From Chrysogorgia sp. JL179-B06 (taxonomy: Eukaryota; Cnidaria; Anthozoa; Scleralcyonacea; Chrysogorgiidae), in contig JAYKKM010000206.1 of NCBI GenBank assembly GCA_035772405.1, positions 62,001 through 126,000 on the forward strand: a stretch of DNA of 64,000 bases, in the 5' to 3' direction. Of this stretch, positions 1 to 13,536 are shown in pieces. The notes beneath the pieces were generated by a model, which saw only the letters and a program-made list of their open reading frames with translations, was not told the origin of the DNA and searched no databases. A program made the translations under genes and the position numbers. Each line of letters starts with the position of its first letter. The stretch's first letter is position 1.

Positions 1-2064
1 AATGACGCACTGCAATGTTGAAATCTAGCAATACAACGTTGCAATGTAGCAATACAATGTTGCAATGTAGCAATACAATGTTGCAATGTAGCAATGCAAT
101 GTAGCAATGTAGCAATGCAGTGTAGCAATGCATTGTAGCAATGCAATGTAGCAATGTAGCAATGTAGCAATGCACTGTAGCAATGGAGCACTGCATTGTA
201 GCAATGTAGCAATGCAATGCAGTAATGCAGCAATGCAATGTAGCAATGCAGCAATGCAATGTAGCAATGCAATGCAATGTAGCAATGCAATGCAATGTAC
301 CAAAAGAATGCAATGTAGCAATGCAATACAATGTAGCAATACAATGCAATGTAGCAATACAATACAATGTAGCAATGCAATGTTGCAATGTAGCAATGCA
401 ATGTAGCAATGTAGCAATGCAATGTAACAATGTAGCAATGTAGCAATGCTGCAATGCAATGTAGCAATGCAATGTAGTAAATCAATGCAATGTAGCAATG
501 CAATGCAATGTAGCAATACAATGCAATGTATCAATGCAATACAATGTAGCAATGCAATGTTGCAATGTAGCAATGCAATGGTGCAATGTAGCAATGTAAT
601 TTTGCAATGTAGCAATGCAATGCGGCAATGTAGCAATGCAATGTTGCAATGTAGCAAAGCAACGTTGCAATTCAGCAATGCAATGTTGAAATGTAGCAAT
701 GTAGCAATGTAGCAATGCAATGTAGCAATGTGGCAATGTAGCAATGCAATGTAGCAAATGAAATGCAGCAATGTAGCAATGCAGTGTAACAATGCAATGT
801 AGCAATGCAGTGTAGCAATGCAATGTAGCAATGTAGCAATGTAGCAATGCAATGTAGCAATGTAGCAATGCACTGTAGCAATGTAGCAATGCAATGCAGC
901 AATGCAGCAATGCAATGTAGCAATGCAGCAATGCAATGTAGCAATGCAATGCAAGGTAGCAATGCAATGCAATGTACCAATACAATGCAATGTAGTAATG
1001 CAATACAATGTAGCAATACAATGCAATGTAGCAATGCAATACAATGTAGCAATGCAATGTTGCAATGTAGCAATGCAATGGTGAAATGTAGCAAGGCAAT
1101 GTTGCAATGTTGCAATGTAGCACTGCAATTTTACAATGTAGCACTGCAATGTTGCAATGTAGCAATGCAATGTTGCAATGTAGAAATGTAATGTTGCAAT
1201 GTAGCAATGCAATGTAGCAATGCAATATTGCAATGTAGCAATGCAATGTTACAATGTAGCACTGCAATGTTGCAATGTAGGAATGCAATGTTGCAATGTA
1301 GCAATGGAATGTTGCAATGTAGCAATGTAGCAATGCAATGTAGCAATGTAGCAATGCAATGTAGCAATGCAATGTAGCAACGCAATGCAATGTTTCAATG
1401 TAGCAATGCAATGTAGCAATGCAATGTTGCAATGAAGCAATATAGCAATGCAATGTTGCAATGTAGAAATGCAATGTTGCAATGTAGCAATGCAATGTTG
1501 CAAAGTAGCAATGCAATGTTACAATGTAGCAATGCAATGTTGCAATGTAGCAATGCAATGTTGCAATGTAGCAATGCAATGTTGCAATGTTGCAATGTAG
1601 CAATGCAATGTTGCAATGTAGCAATAAAATGTTGCAATGTAGCAACGCAATGTAGCAATGTTGCAATGCAATGTAGCAATGTAGCGATGCAATGTTGCAA
1701 TGTAGCAATGCAATGTTGCAATGTAGCAATGCGATGTAGCAATGTAATGTGGCAATGTTGCAATGTAGCAATGCAATGTTGCAATGTAGCAATGCAATGT
1801 AGCAATGTAATGTAGCAATGTAGCAATGCAATGTTGCAATGTAGCAAAGCAATGTTGCAATGTAGAAATGCAATGTTGCAATGTTGAAATGCAATGTTGC
1901 AATGTTGCAATGTAGCAATGCAATATAGCAATGCAATGTAGCAATGAAGCAATGCAATGCAGAAATGCAATGTAGCAATGTAGCAATGTAGCAATGCAAT
2001 GTAGCAATGTAGCAATGCAATGTAGCAATGTAGCAATGCAATGTAGCAATGTAGCAATGCAATG

Positions 2065-5000
2065 TATCAATCTAGCAATGCAATGTTGCAATGTAGTAAT
2101 GAAATGTTGCAATGTAGAAATGCAATGTTGCAAAAAAGCAATACAATGTAGCAATGTAGCAATACAATGCAGCAATGTAATGTTATGTAGCAATACAATG
2201 TAGCAATGTAGCAATGCAATGTAGCAATGTAGCAATACAATGTAGCAATGCAGCAATGCAATGTAGCAATGCGATGCAATGTAGCAATGCAATGTAGCAC
2301 TGTAGCAATGCAATGTAGCAATGTAGTAATGCAATTTAGCAATGCAATGTAGCAATGTAGCAATGCGATATAGCAATGCAATGTAGCAAAGTAGCAATGC
2401 AATGTTGCAATGTAGCAATGCAATGTTGCAATGTAGCAATGCAATGTTGCAATGTAGCAATGCAATGTTGCAATGTTGCAATGTAGCAATGTAATGTTGC
2501 AATGTAGCAAGTAATGTTGCAATGTAGCAATACAATGTTGCAATGTACCAATGCAATGGTGCAATGTAGCAATGCAATGTAGCAATGCAATGCAATATGT
2601 AGCAATACAATGCAATGTAGCAATGCAATGCAATGTAGCAATGCAATGTAGCAATGCAATGCAATTTAGCTATGCAATGTTGCAATGTAGCAATACAATG
2701 TTGCAATGTAGCAATGCAATGTAGCGATGTAGCAATGCAATGTAGCAATGCAATGTTGCATGCAATGTAGCAATGCAATGTTGCAATGTAGCAATGCAAT
2801 TTTGCAATGCAATATTGCAAAGTAGCAATGCAATGTTGCAATGTAGCAATGCAATGTTGCAATGTAGCAATGCAATGTTGCAATGTAGCAATGCAATGTT
2901 GCAATGTAGCAATGCAATATTCCAATGTAGCAATGTAATGTTGCAATGCTGCAATGCAATGTTGTAATGTAGCAATGCAATGTTGTAATGTAGCAATGCA
3001 ATGTTGCAATGTAGCAATGCAATGTTGCAATGTAGCAATGCAATGTTGCAATTCAGCAATGCAATGTTGCAATTCAGCAATGCAATGTTGCAATTTAGCA
3101 ATATAGCAATGCAATCTATCAATGTAGCAATGCAATGTAGCAATGCAATGTAGCAATGCAATGTAGCAATGTAGCAATACAGTGTAGCAATGCAATGTAG
3201 CAATGTAGCAATGCAATGCAGCAATGTAGCGATGCAATGTTGCAATGTAGCAATGCAATGTTGCAATGCAGCAATGCAATGTAGCAATGTAATGTAGCAA
3301 TGTTGCAATGTAGCAATGCAATGTTGCAATGTAGCAATGCAATGTACCAATGTAATGTAGCAATGTAGCAATGCAATGTTGCAATGTAGCAAAGCAATGT
3401 TGCAATGTAGAAATGCAATGTTGCAATGTTGAAATGCAATGTTGCAATGTTGCAATGTAGCAATGCAACATAGAAATGCAATGTAGCAATGAAGCAATGC
3501 AATGTAGAAATGCAATGTAGCAATGTAGCAATGTAGCAATGCAATGTAGCAATGTAGCAATGCAATGTAGCAATGTAGCAATGCAATGTAGCAATGTAGC
3601 AATGCAATGTAGCAATGTAGCAATGCAATGTATCAATCTAGCAATGCAATGTTGCAATGTAGTAATGCAATGTTGCAATGTAGAAATGCAATGTTGCAAA
3701 AAAGCAATACAATGTAGCAATGTAGCAATACAATGCAGCAATGTAATGTTATGTAGCAATACAATGTAGCAATGTAGCAATGCAATGTAGCAATGTAGCA
3801 ATACAATGTAGCAATGCAGGAATGCAATGTAGCAATGCGATGCAATGTAGCAATGCAATGTAGCACTGTAGCAATGCAATGTAGCAATGTAGTAACGCAA
3901 TGTAGCAATGCAATGTAGCAATGTAGCAATGCAATGTAGCAATGCAATGTAGCAAAGTAGCAATGCAATGTTGCAATGTAGCTATGCAATGTTGCAATGT
4001 AGCAATGCAATGTTGCAATGTAGCAATGCAATGTAGCAATGTAGTGTAGCAATGTAGCAATGCAAAGTAGCAATGTAGCAATGTAATGTTGCAATGTAGC
4101 AATGCAATGTTGCAATGTAGCAATGCAATGTTGCAATGTAGCAATACAATGTTGCAATGTTGCAATGTAGCAATGTAATGTTGCAATGTAGCAAGTAATG
4201 TTGCAATGTAGCAATACAATGTTGCAATGTACCAATGCAATGGTGCAATGTAGCAATGCAATGTAGCAATGCAATGCAATATGTAGCAATACAATGCAAT
4301 GTAGCAATGCAATGCAATGTAGCAATGCAATGTAGCAATGCAATGCAATTTAGCAATGCAATGTTGCAATGTAGCAATGCAATGTTGCAATGTAGCAATG
4401 CAATGTTGCAATATAGTAATGCAGCGTTGCAATGTAGAAATGAAATGTTGCAATGTAGAAATGAAATGTTTCAATGTAGCAATGTAGCAATGCAATGTAG
4501 AAATGCAGCAATGCAATGTAGCAATGTAGCAATGCAATGAAGCAATGTAGCAATGCAATTTAGCAATGTAGCACTGCAATATAGCAATGTAGCAATGCAA
4601 TGTAGCAATGTAGCAATGCAATGTAGTAATGTAGCAATGCAATGTACCAATGCAATGCAATGTACCAATGCAATGCAATGTAGCAATGTAATACAATGTA
4701 GCAATGCAATACAATGACGCACTGCAATGTTCAATCTAGCAATACAACGTTGCAATGTAGCAATACAATGTTGCAATGTAGCAATGCAATGTAGCAATGT
4801 AGCAATGCAGCAATGTAGCAATGCAATGTAGCAATTTTACAATGCAATGTAGCAATGTAGCAATGCAATGTAGCAATGTAGCAATGCAGCAATGTAATGT
4901 AGCAATGCAGCAATGCAATGTAGCAATGCAGCAATGCAATGTTGCAATGCAATGCAATGTAGCAATGTAATGCAATGTAGCAATACAATGAAATGTAGCA

Positions 5001-8000
5001 ATGCAATACAATGTAGCAATGCAATGTTGCAATGTAGCAATGCAATGGTGCAATGTAGCAATGTAATGTTGCACTGTAGCAATGCAACGTAGCAATGCAA
5101 TGTTGCAATGTACCCATGCAATGTTGCAATTTAGCAATGCAATGTAGCAATGTAATGTAGCAATGTAGCAATGCAATGTAGCAATGTAGCAATGTAATCT
5201 TGCAATGTAGTAATGCAATTTTGCAACGTAGCAATGCAATGTTGCAATGTAGCAATGCAATGTTGCAATGTAGAAATGCAATGTTGCAATGTTGAAATGC
5301 AATGTTGCAATGTTGAAATGCAATGTTGCAATGTTGCAATGCAATGTAGCAATGAAGCAATGCAATGTAGAAATGCAATGTAGCAATGTAGCAATGTAGC
5401 AATGTAGCAATGCAAAGTAGCAATGTAGCAATGCAATGTAGAAATGCAATGTAGCAATGCAATGTAGCAATGTAGCAATACAGTGTAGCAATGCAATGTA
5501 GCAATGTAGCAATGCAATGTAGCAATATAGCGATGCAATGTTGCAATGTAGCAATGCAATGTTGCAATGTAGCAATGCAATGTAGCAATGTAATGTAGCA
5601 ATGTTGCAATGTAGCAATGCAATGTTGCAATGTAGCAATGCAATGTAGCAATGCAATGTAGCAATGTAGCAATGCAATGTTGCAATGTAGCAAAGCAATG
5701 TTGCAATGTAGAAATGCAATGTTGCAATGTTGAAATGCAATGTTGCAATGTTGCAATGTAGCAATGCAATATAGCAATGCAATGTAGCAATGAAGCAATG
5801 CAATGTAGAAATGCAATGTAGCAATGTAGCAATGTAGCAATGCAATGTAGCAATGTAGCAATGCAATGTAGCAATGTAGCAATGCAATGTAGCAATGTAG
5901 CAATGCAATGTAGCAATGTAGCAATGCAATGTATCAATCTAGCATTGCAATGTTGCAATGTAGTAATGAAATGTTGCAATGTAGAAATGCAATGTTGCAA
6001 AAAAGCAATACAATGTAGCAATGTAGCAATACAATGCAGCAATGTAATGTTATTTAGCAATACAATGTAGCAATGTAGCAATGCAATGTAGCAATGTAGC
6101 AATACAATGTAGCAATGCAGCAATGCAATGTAGCAATGCGATGCAATGTAGCAATGCAATGTAGCACTGTAGCAATGCAATGTAGCGATGTAGTAATGCA
6201 ATGTAGCAATGCAATGTAGCAATGTAGCAATGCAATGTAGCAATGCAATGTAGCAAAGTAGCAATGCAATGTTGCAATGTAGCAATGCTCTGTTGCAATG
6301 TAGCAATGCAATGTTGCAATGTAGCAATGCAATGTAGCAATGTAGTGTAGCAATGTAGCAATGCAAAGTAGCAATGTAGCAATGTAATGTTGCAATGTAG
6401 CAATGCAATGTTGCAATGTAGCAATGCAATGTTGCAATGTAGCAATGCAATGTTGCAATGTTGCAATGTAGCAATGTAGCAATGCAATGTTGCAATGTTG
6501 CAATGTAGCAATGTAATGTTGCAATGTAGCAAGTAATGTTGCAATGTAGCAATGCAATGTAGCAATGCAATGCAATATGTAGCAATACAATGCAATGTAG
6601 CAATGCAATGCAATGTAGCAATGCAATGTAGCAATGCAATGCAATGTAGCAATGCAATGTAGCAATGCAATGCAATTTAGCTATGCAATGTTGCAATGTA
6701 GCAATACAATGTTGCAATGTAGCAATGCAATGTAGCGATGTAGCAATGCAATGTAGCAATGCAATGTTGCATGCAATGTAGCAATGCAATGTTGCAATGT
6801 AGCAATGCAATGTTGCAATGTAGCAATGCAATGTTGCAATGTAGCAATGCAATATTCCAATGTAGCAATGTAATGTTGCAATGCTGCAATGCAATGTTGT
6901 AATGTAGCAATGCAATGTTGTAATGTAGCAATGCAATGTTGCAATGTAGCAATGCAATGTTGCAATGTAGCAATGCAATGTTGCAAGGTAGCAATGCAAT
7001 GAAGCAAAGTAGCAATGCAATTTAGCAATGTAGCACTGCAATATAGCAGTGTAGCAATGCAATGTAGCAATGTAGCAATGCAATGTAGTAATGTAGCAAT
7101 GCAATGTACCAATGCAATGCAATGTAGCAATGTAATACAATGTAGCAATGCAATACAATGACACACTGCAATGTTCAATCTAGCAATACAGCGTTGCAAT
7201 GTAGCAATACAATGTTGCAATGTAGCAATGCAATGTAGCAATGTAGCAATGCAGCAATGTAGCAATGCAATGTAGCAATTTTACAATGCAATGTAGCAAT
7301 GTAGCAATGCAATGTAGCAATGTAGCAATGCAGCAATGTAATGTAGCAATGCAGCAATGCAATGTAGCAATGCAGCAATGCAATGTTGCAATGCAATGCA
7401 ATGTAGCAATGTAATGCAATGTAGCAATACAATGAAATGTAGCAATGCAATACAATGTAGCAATGCAATGTTGCAATGTAGCAATGCAATGGTGCAATGT
7501 AGCAATGTAATGTTGCACTGTAGCAATGCAACGTAGCAATGCAATGTTGCAATGTACCCATGCAATGTTGCAATGTAGCAATGCAATGTAGCAATGTAAT
7601 GTAGCAATGTAGCAATGCAATGTAGCAATGTAGCAATGTAATCTTGCAATGTAGCAATGCAATTTTGCAACGTAGCAATGCAATGTTGCAATGTAGCAAT
7701 GCAATGTTGCAATGTAGAAATGCAATGTTGCAATGTTGAAATGCAATGTTGCAATGTTGCAATGTAGCAATGCAATATAGCAATGCAATGTAGCAATGAA
7801 GCAATGCAATGTAGAAATGCAATGTAGCAATGTAGCAATGTAGCAATGTAGCAATGTAGCAATGCAATGTAGCAATGTAGCAATGCAATGTAGAAATGCA
7901 ATGTAGCAATGTAGCAATGTAGCAATGCAATGTAGCAATGTAGCAATGCAATGTGGCAATGTAGCAATGCAATGTAGCAATGCAATGTAGCAATGTAGCA

Positions 8001-11000
8001 ATGCAATGTATCAATCTAGCAATACAATGTAGCAATGTAGCAATACAATGCAGCAATGCAATGTAATGTAGCAATGCAATGTAGCAATGTAGCAATGCAA
8101 TGTAGCAATGTAGCAATACAATGTAGCAATGCAGCAATGCAATGTAGCAATGCGATGCAATGTAGCAATGTAGCAATGTAGCAATGCAATGTAGCAATGC
8201 AATGTAGCAATGTAGCAATGCAATGTAGCAATGCAATTTAGCAAAGTAGCAATGCAATGTTGCAATGTAGCAATGCAACGTTGTAATGTAGCAATGCAAT
8301 ATTGCGATGTAGCAATGTAATGTTGCAATGTAGCAATGCAATGTTGCAATGTAGCACTGCAATGTTGCAATGTAGCAATGCAATGTTGCAATATAGCAAT
8401 GCAATGTAGCAATGTAGTGTAGAAATGTAGCAATGCAAAGTAGCAATGTAGCAATGTAATGTTGCAATGTAGCAATGCAATGTAGCAATGTAGCAATGCA
8501 ATGTTGCAATGTAGCAATGCAATGTAGCAATGTAGCAATACAATGCAGCAATGTAGCAATGCAATGTAGCAATGCAATGTAACAATGTAGCAATGCAATG
8601 TATCAATCTAGCAATGAAATGTTGCAATGTAGCAATGCATTGTAGCAATGCAATATAGCAATGCAATGTAGCAATGTCGCAATGCAATGTAGCAATGTAG
8701 GAATGCAATGTATCAATCTAGCAATGCAATGTTGCAATGTAGCAATGCAATGTTGCAATGTAGCAATGCAATGTTGCAATGTAGCAATGCAATGTTGCAA
8801 TGTAGCAATGCAATATTCCAATTTAGCAATGTAATGTTGCAATGCTGCAATGCAATGTTGTAACGTAGCAATGCAATGTTGTAATGTAGCAATGCAATGT
8901 TGCAATGTAGCAATGCAATGTTGCAATGTAGCAATGCAATGTTGCAACTCAGCAATGCAATGTTGCAATTCAGCAATGCAATGTTGCAATTAAGCAATAT
9001 AGCAATGCAATCTATCAATGTAGCAATGCAATGTAGCAATGCAATGTAGCAATGCAATGTAGCAATGTAGCAATACAGTGTAGCAATGCAATGTAGCAAT
9101 GTAGCAATGCAATGTAGCAATGTAGCGATGCAATGTTGCAATGTAGCAATGCAATGTTGCAATGTAGCAATGCAATGTAGCAATGTAATGTAGCAATGTT
9201 GCAATGTAGCAATGCAATGTTGCAATGTAGCAATGCAATGTAGCAATGCAATGTAGCAATGTAGCAATGCAATGTTGCAATGTAGCAAAGCAATGTTGCA
9301 ATGTAGAAATGCAATGTTGCAATGTTGAAATGCAATGTTGCAATGTTGCAATGTAGCAATGCAATATAGCAATGCAATGTAGCAATGAAGCAATGCAATG
9401 TAGAAATGCAATGTAGCAATGTAGCAATGTAGCAATGCAATGTAGCAATGTAGCAATGCAATGTAGCAATGTAGCAATGCAATGTAGCAATGTAGCAATG
9501 CAATGTAGCAATGTAGCAATGCAATGTATCAATCTGGCAATGCAATGTTGCAATGTAGTAATGAAATGTTGCAATTTAGAAATGCAATGTTGCAAAAAAG
9601 CAATACAATGTAGCAATGTAGCAATACAATGCAGCAATGTAATGTTATTTAGCAATACAATGTAGCAATGTAGCAATGCAATGTAGCAATGTAGCAATAC
9701 AATGTAGCAATGCAGCAATGCAATGTAGCAATGCGATGCAATGTAGCAATGCAATGTAGCACTGTAGCAATGCAATGTAGCGATGTAGTAATGCAATGTA
9801 GCAATGCAATGTAGCAATGTAGCAATGCAATGTAGCAATGCAATGTAGCAAAGTAGCAATGCAATGTTGCAATGTAGCAATGCAATGTTGCAATGTAGCA
9901 ATGCAATGTTGCAATGTAGCAATGCAATGTAGCAATGTAGTGTAGCAATGTAGCAATGCAAAGTAGCAATGTAGCAATGTAATGTTGCAATGTAGCAATG
10001 CAATGTTGCAATGTAGCAATGCAATGTTGCAATGTAGCAATGCAATGTTGCAATGTTGCAATGTTGCAATGTAGCAATGTAGCAATGCAATGTTGCAATG
10101 TTGCAATGTAGCAATGTAATGTTGCAATGTAGCAAGTAATGTTGCAATGTAGCAATGCAATGTAGCAATGCAATGCAATATGTAGCAATACAATGCAATG
10201 TAGCAATGCAATGCAATGTAGCAATGCAATGTAGCAATGCAATGCAATGTAGCAATGCAATGTAGCAATGCAATGCAATTTAGCTATGCAATGTTGCAAT
10301 GTAGCAATACAATGTTGCAATGTAGCAATGCAATGTAGCAATGTAGCAATGCAATGTAGCAATGCAATGTTGCATGCAATGTAGCAATGCAATGTTGCAA
10401 TGTAGCAATGCAATGTTGCAATGTAGCAATGCAATGTTGCAATGTAGCAATGCAATATTCCAATGTAGCAATGTAATGTTGCAATGCTGCAATGCAATGT
10501 TGTAATGTAGCAATGCAATGTTGTAATGTAGCAATGCAATGTTGCAATGTAGCAATGCAATGTTGCAATGTAGCAATGCAATGTTGCAATTCAGCAATGC
10601 AATGTTGCAATTCAGCAATGCAATGTTGCAATTTAGCAATATAGCAATGCAATCTATCAATGTAGCAATGCAATGTAGCAATGCAATGTAGCAATGCAAT
10701 GTAGCAATGTAGCAATGCAATGTAGCAATGCAATGTAGCAATGCAATGTAGCAATGTAGCAATACAGTGTAGCAATGCAATGTTGCAATGTAGCAATGCA
10801 ATGTTGCAATGCAGCAATGCAATGTAGCAATGCAATGCAATATGTAGCAATACAATGCAATGTAGCAATGCAATGCAATGTAGCAATGCAATGTAGCAAT
10901 GCAATGCAATGTAGCAATGCAATGTAGCAATGCAATGCAATTTAGCTATGCAATGTTGCAATGTAGCAATACAATGTTGCAATGTAGCAATGCAATGTAG

Positions 11001-13097
11001 CGATGTAGCAATGCAATGTAGCAATGCAATGTTGCATGCAATGTAGCAATGCAATGTTGCAATGTAGCAATGCAATGTTGCAATGTAGCAATGCAATGTT
11101 GCAATGTAGCAATGCAATATTCCAATGTAGCAATGTAATGTTGCAATGCTGCAATGCAATGTTGTAATGTAGCAATGCAATGTTGTAATGTAGCAATGCA
11201 ATGTTGCAATGTAGCAATGCAATGTTGCAATGTAGCAATGCAATGTTGCAATTCAGCAATGCAATGTTGCAATTCAGCAATGCAATGTTGCAATTTAGCA
11301 ATATAGCAATGCAATCTATCAATGTAGCAATGCAATGTAGCAATGCAATGTAGCAATGCAATGTAGCAATGTAGCAATGCAATGTAGCAATGCAATGTAG
11401 CAATGCAATGTAGCAATGTAGCAATACAGTGTAGCAATGCAATGTTGCAATGTAGCAATGCAATGTTGCAATGCAGCAATGCAATGTAGCAATGCAATGT
11501 TGCAATGTAGCAATGCAATGTAGCAATGTAATGTAGCAATGTAGCAATGCAATGTTGCAATGTAGCAAAGCAATGTTGCAATGTAGAAATGCATGTTGCA
11601 ATGTTGAAATGCAATGTTGCAATGTTGCAATGTAGCAATGCAATATAGCAATGCAATGTAGCAATGAAGCAATGCAATGTAGAAATGCAATGTAGCAATG
11701 TAGCAATGTAGCAATGCAATGTAGCATTGTAGCAATGCAATGTAGCAATGTAGCAATGCAATGTAGCAATGTAGCAATGCAATGTAGCAATGCAATGTAG
11801 CAATGCAATGTAGCAATGTAGCAATGCAATGTAGCAATGCAATGTAGCAATGCAATGTAGCAATGTAGCAATACAGTGTAGCAATGCAATGTTGCAATGT
11901 AGCAATGCAATGTTGCAATGCAGCAATGCAATGTAGCAATGCAATGCAATATGTAGCAATACAATGCAATGTAGCAATGCAATGCAATGTAGCAATGCAA
12001 TGTAGCAATGCAATGCAATGTAGCAATGCAATGTAGCAATGCAATGCAATTTAGCTATGCAATGTTGCAATGTAGCAATACAATGTTGCAATGTAGCAAT
12101 GCAATGTAGCGATGTAGCAATGCAATGTAGCAATGCAATGTTGCATGCAATGTAGCAATGCAATGTTGCAATGTAGCAATGCAATGTTGCAATGTAGCAA
12201 TGCAATGTTGCAATGTAGCAATGCAATATTCCAATGTAGCAATGTAATGTTGCAATGCTGCAATGCAATGTTGTAATGTAGCAATGCAATGTTGTAATGT
12301 AGCAATGCAATGTTGCAATGTAGCAATGCAATGTTGCAATGTAGCAATGCAATGTTGCAATTCAGCAATGCAATGTTGCAATTCAGCAATGCAATGTTGC
12401 AATTTAGCAATATAGCAATGCAATCTATCAATGTAGCAATGCAATGTAGCAATGCAATGTAGCAATGCAATGTAGCAATGTAGCAATGCAATGTAGCAAT
12501 GCAATGTAGCAATGCAATGTAGCAATGTAGCAATACAGTGTAGCAATGCAATGTTGCAATGTAGCAATGCAATGTTGCAATGCAGCAATGCAATGTAGCA
12601 ATGCAATGTTGCAATGTAGCAATGCAATGTAGCAATGTAATGTAGCAATGTAGCAATGCAATGTTGCAATGTAGCAAAGCAATGTTGCAATGTAGAAATG
12701 CATGTTGCAATGTTGAAATGCAATGTTGCAATGTTGCAATGTAGCAATGCAATATAGCAATGCAATGTAGCAATGAAGCAATGCAATGTAGCAATGCAAT
12801 GTTGCAATGTAGCAATGCAATGTAGCAATGTAATGTAGCAATGTAGCAATGCAATGTTGCAATGTAGCAAAGCAATGTTGCAATGTAGAAATGCATGTTG
12901 CAATGTTGAAATGCAATGTTGCAATGTTGCAATGTAGCAATGCAATATAGCAATGCAATGTAGCAATGAAGCAATGCAATGTAGAAATGCAATGTAGCAA
13001 TGTAGCAATGTAGCAATGCAATGTAGCATTGTAGCAATGCAATGTAGCAATGTAGCAATGCAATGTAGCAATGTAGCAATGCAATGTATCAATCTAG
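2065..13097. repeat. Higher-order repeat structure within the array
   Basis: Rare variant words recur in the same context and mark kilobase-scale copies. TATCAATCTA (or TATCAATCTG) followed by the GTTGCAAAAAAGC block begins at about 2065, 3631, 5932, 9528 and 13088. TTTAGCTATG begins at 2665, 6676, 10279, 10941 and 12050. The word AATGACGCACTGC (or ACACACTGC) occurs at 1, 4711 and 7157. Spacings of about 3.6 kb (5932 to 9528 to 13088; 6676 to 10279) indicate a long higher-order unit. The copies at 5932 and 9528 share the private variant TTATTT, where the others have TTATGT, so they are closest relatives. This fits segmental amplification by unequal exchange. Confidence 0.85.
10279..12600. repeat. 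Recent tandem segmental duplications (662-bp and 1109-bp steps)
   Basis: Sequence starting at TTTAGCTATG (10279) is repeated at 10941, exactly 662 bp later, with very few differences (for example AGCAATG versus AGCGATG) for more than 500 bp. It is repeated again at 12050, 1109 bp further. A second marker, GTAGAAATGCATGTTGC with one missing A, lies at 11583, 12692 and 12885, again 1109 bp apart and then 193 bp apart. Shared private mutations over long tracts show recent duplication inside the array. Confidence 0.85.
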
Positions 13098-13536
13098 CAA
13101 TGCAATGTTGCAATGTAGTAATGCAATGTTGCAATGTAGAAATGCAATGTTGCAAAAAAGCAATACAATGTAGCAATGTAGCAATACAATGCAGCAATGT
13201 AATGTTATGTAGCAATACAATGTAGCAATGTAGCAATGCAATGTAGCAATGTAGCAATACAATGTAGCAATGCAGCAATGCAATGTAGCAATGCGATGCA
13301 ATGTAGCAATGCAATGTAGCACTGTAGCAATGCAATGTAGCAATGTAGTAATGCAATGTAGCAATGCAATGTAGCAATGTAGCAATGCAATGTAGCAATG
13401 CAATGTAGCAAAGTAGCAATGCAATGTTGCAATGTAGCAATGCAATGTTGCAATGTAGCAATGCAATGTTGCAACGTAGCAATGCAATGTAGCAATGTAG
13501 TGTAGCAATGTAGCAATGCAAAGTAGCAATGTAGCA

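Larger units (their letters stand above)
1..13536. repeat. GCAATG-based satellite/minisatellite array (left block)
   Basis: The whole stretch is built from GCAATG followed by TA, TT, CA or CAATG-type joints, giving interleaved 5-, 8- and 13-bp units with scattered point variants (GCGATG, TCAATC, CCAATG, GAAATG). No unique sequence is present. The strands are asymmetric: TAG and TAATG stops occur on the plus strand, whereas the reverse complement (CATTGCTA, CATTGCAACATTG) contains almost no stop triplet in any frame, so very long open frames with a Leu-His-Cys-Tyr-Ile-Ala pattern appear on the minus strand. These follow from composition and are not genes. The array starts before the window. 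Its right end is a LINE insertion, after which it resumes. Confidence 0.97.

Noticed and set aside
1..13536. Many long minus-strand open frames (up to more than 800 codons) with Leu-His-Cys-Tyr-Ile-Ala repeats, and shorter plus-strand Met-Gln-Cys-Ser-Asn repeats
   Set aside because: They are direct translations of a short-period satellite whose reverse strand lacks stop triplets. Three overlapping frames are open at once and no domain, start context or codon signal is present.
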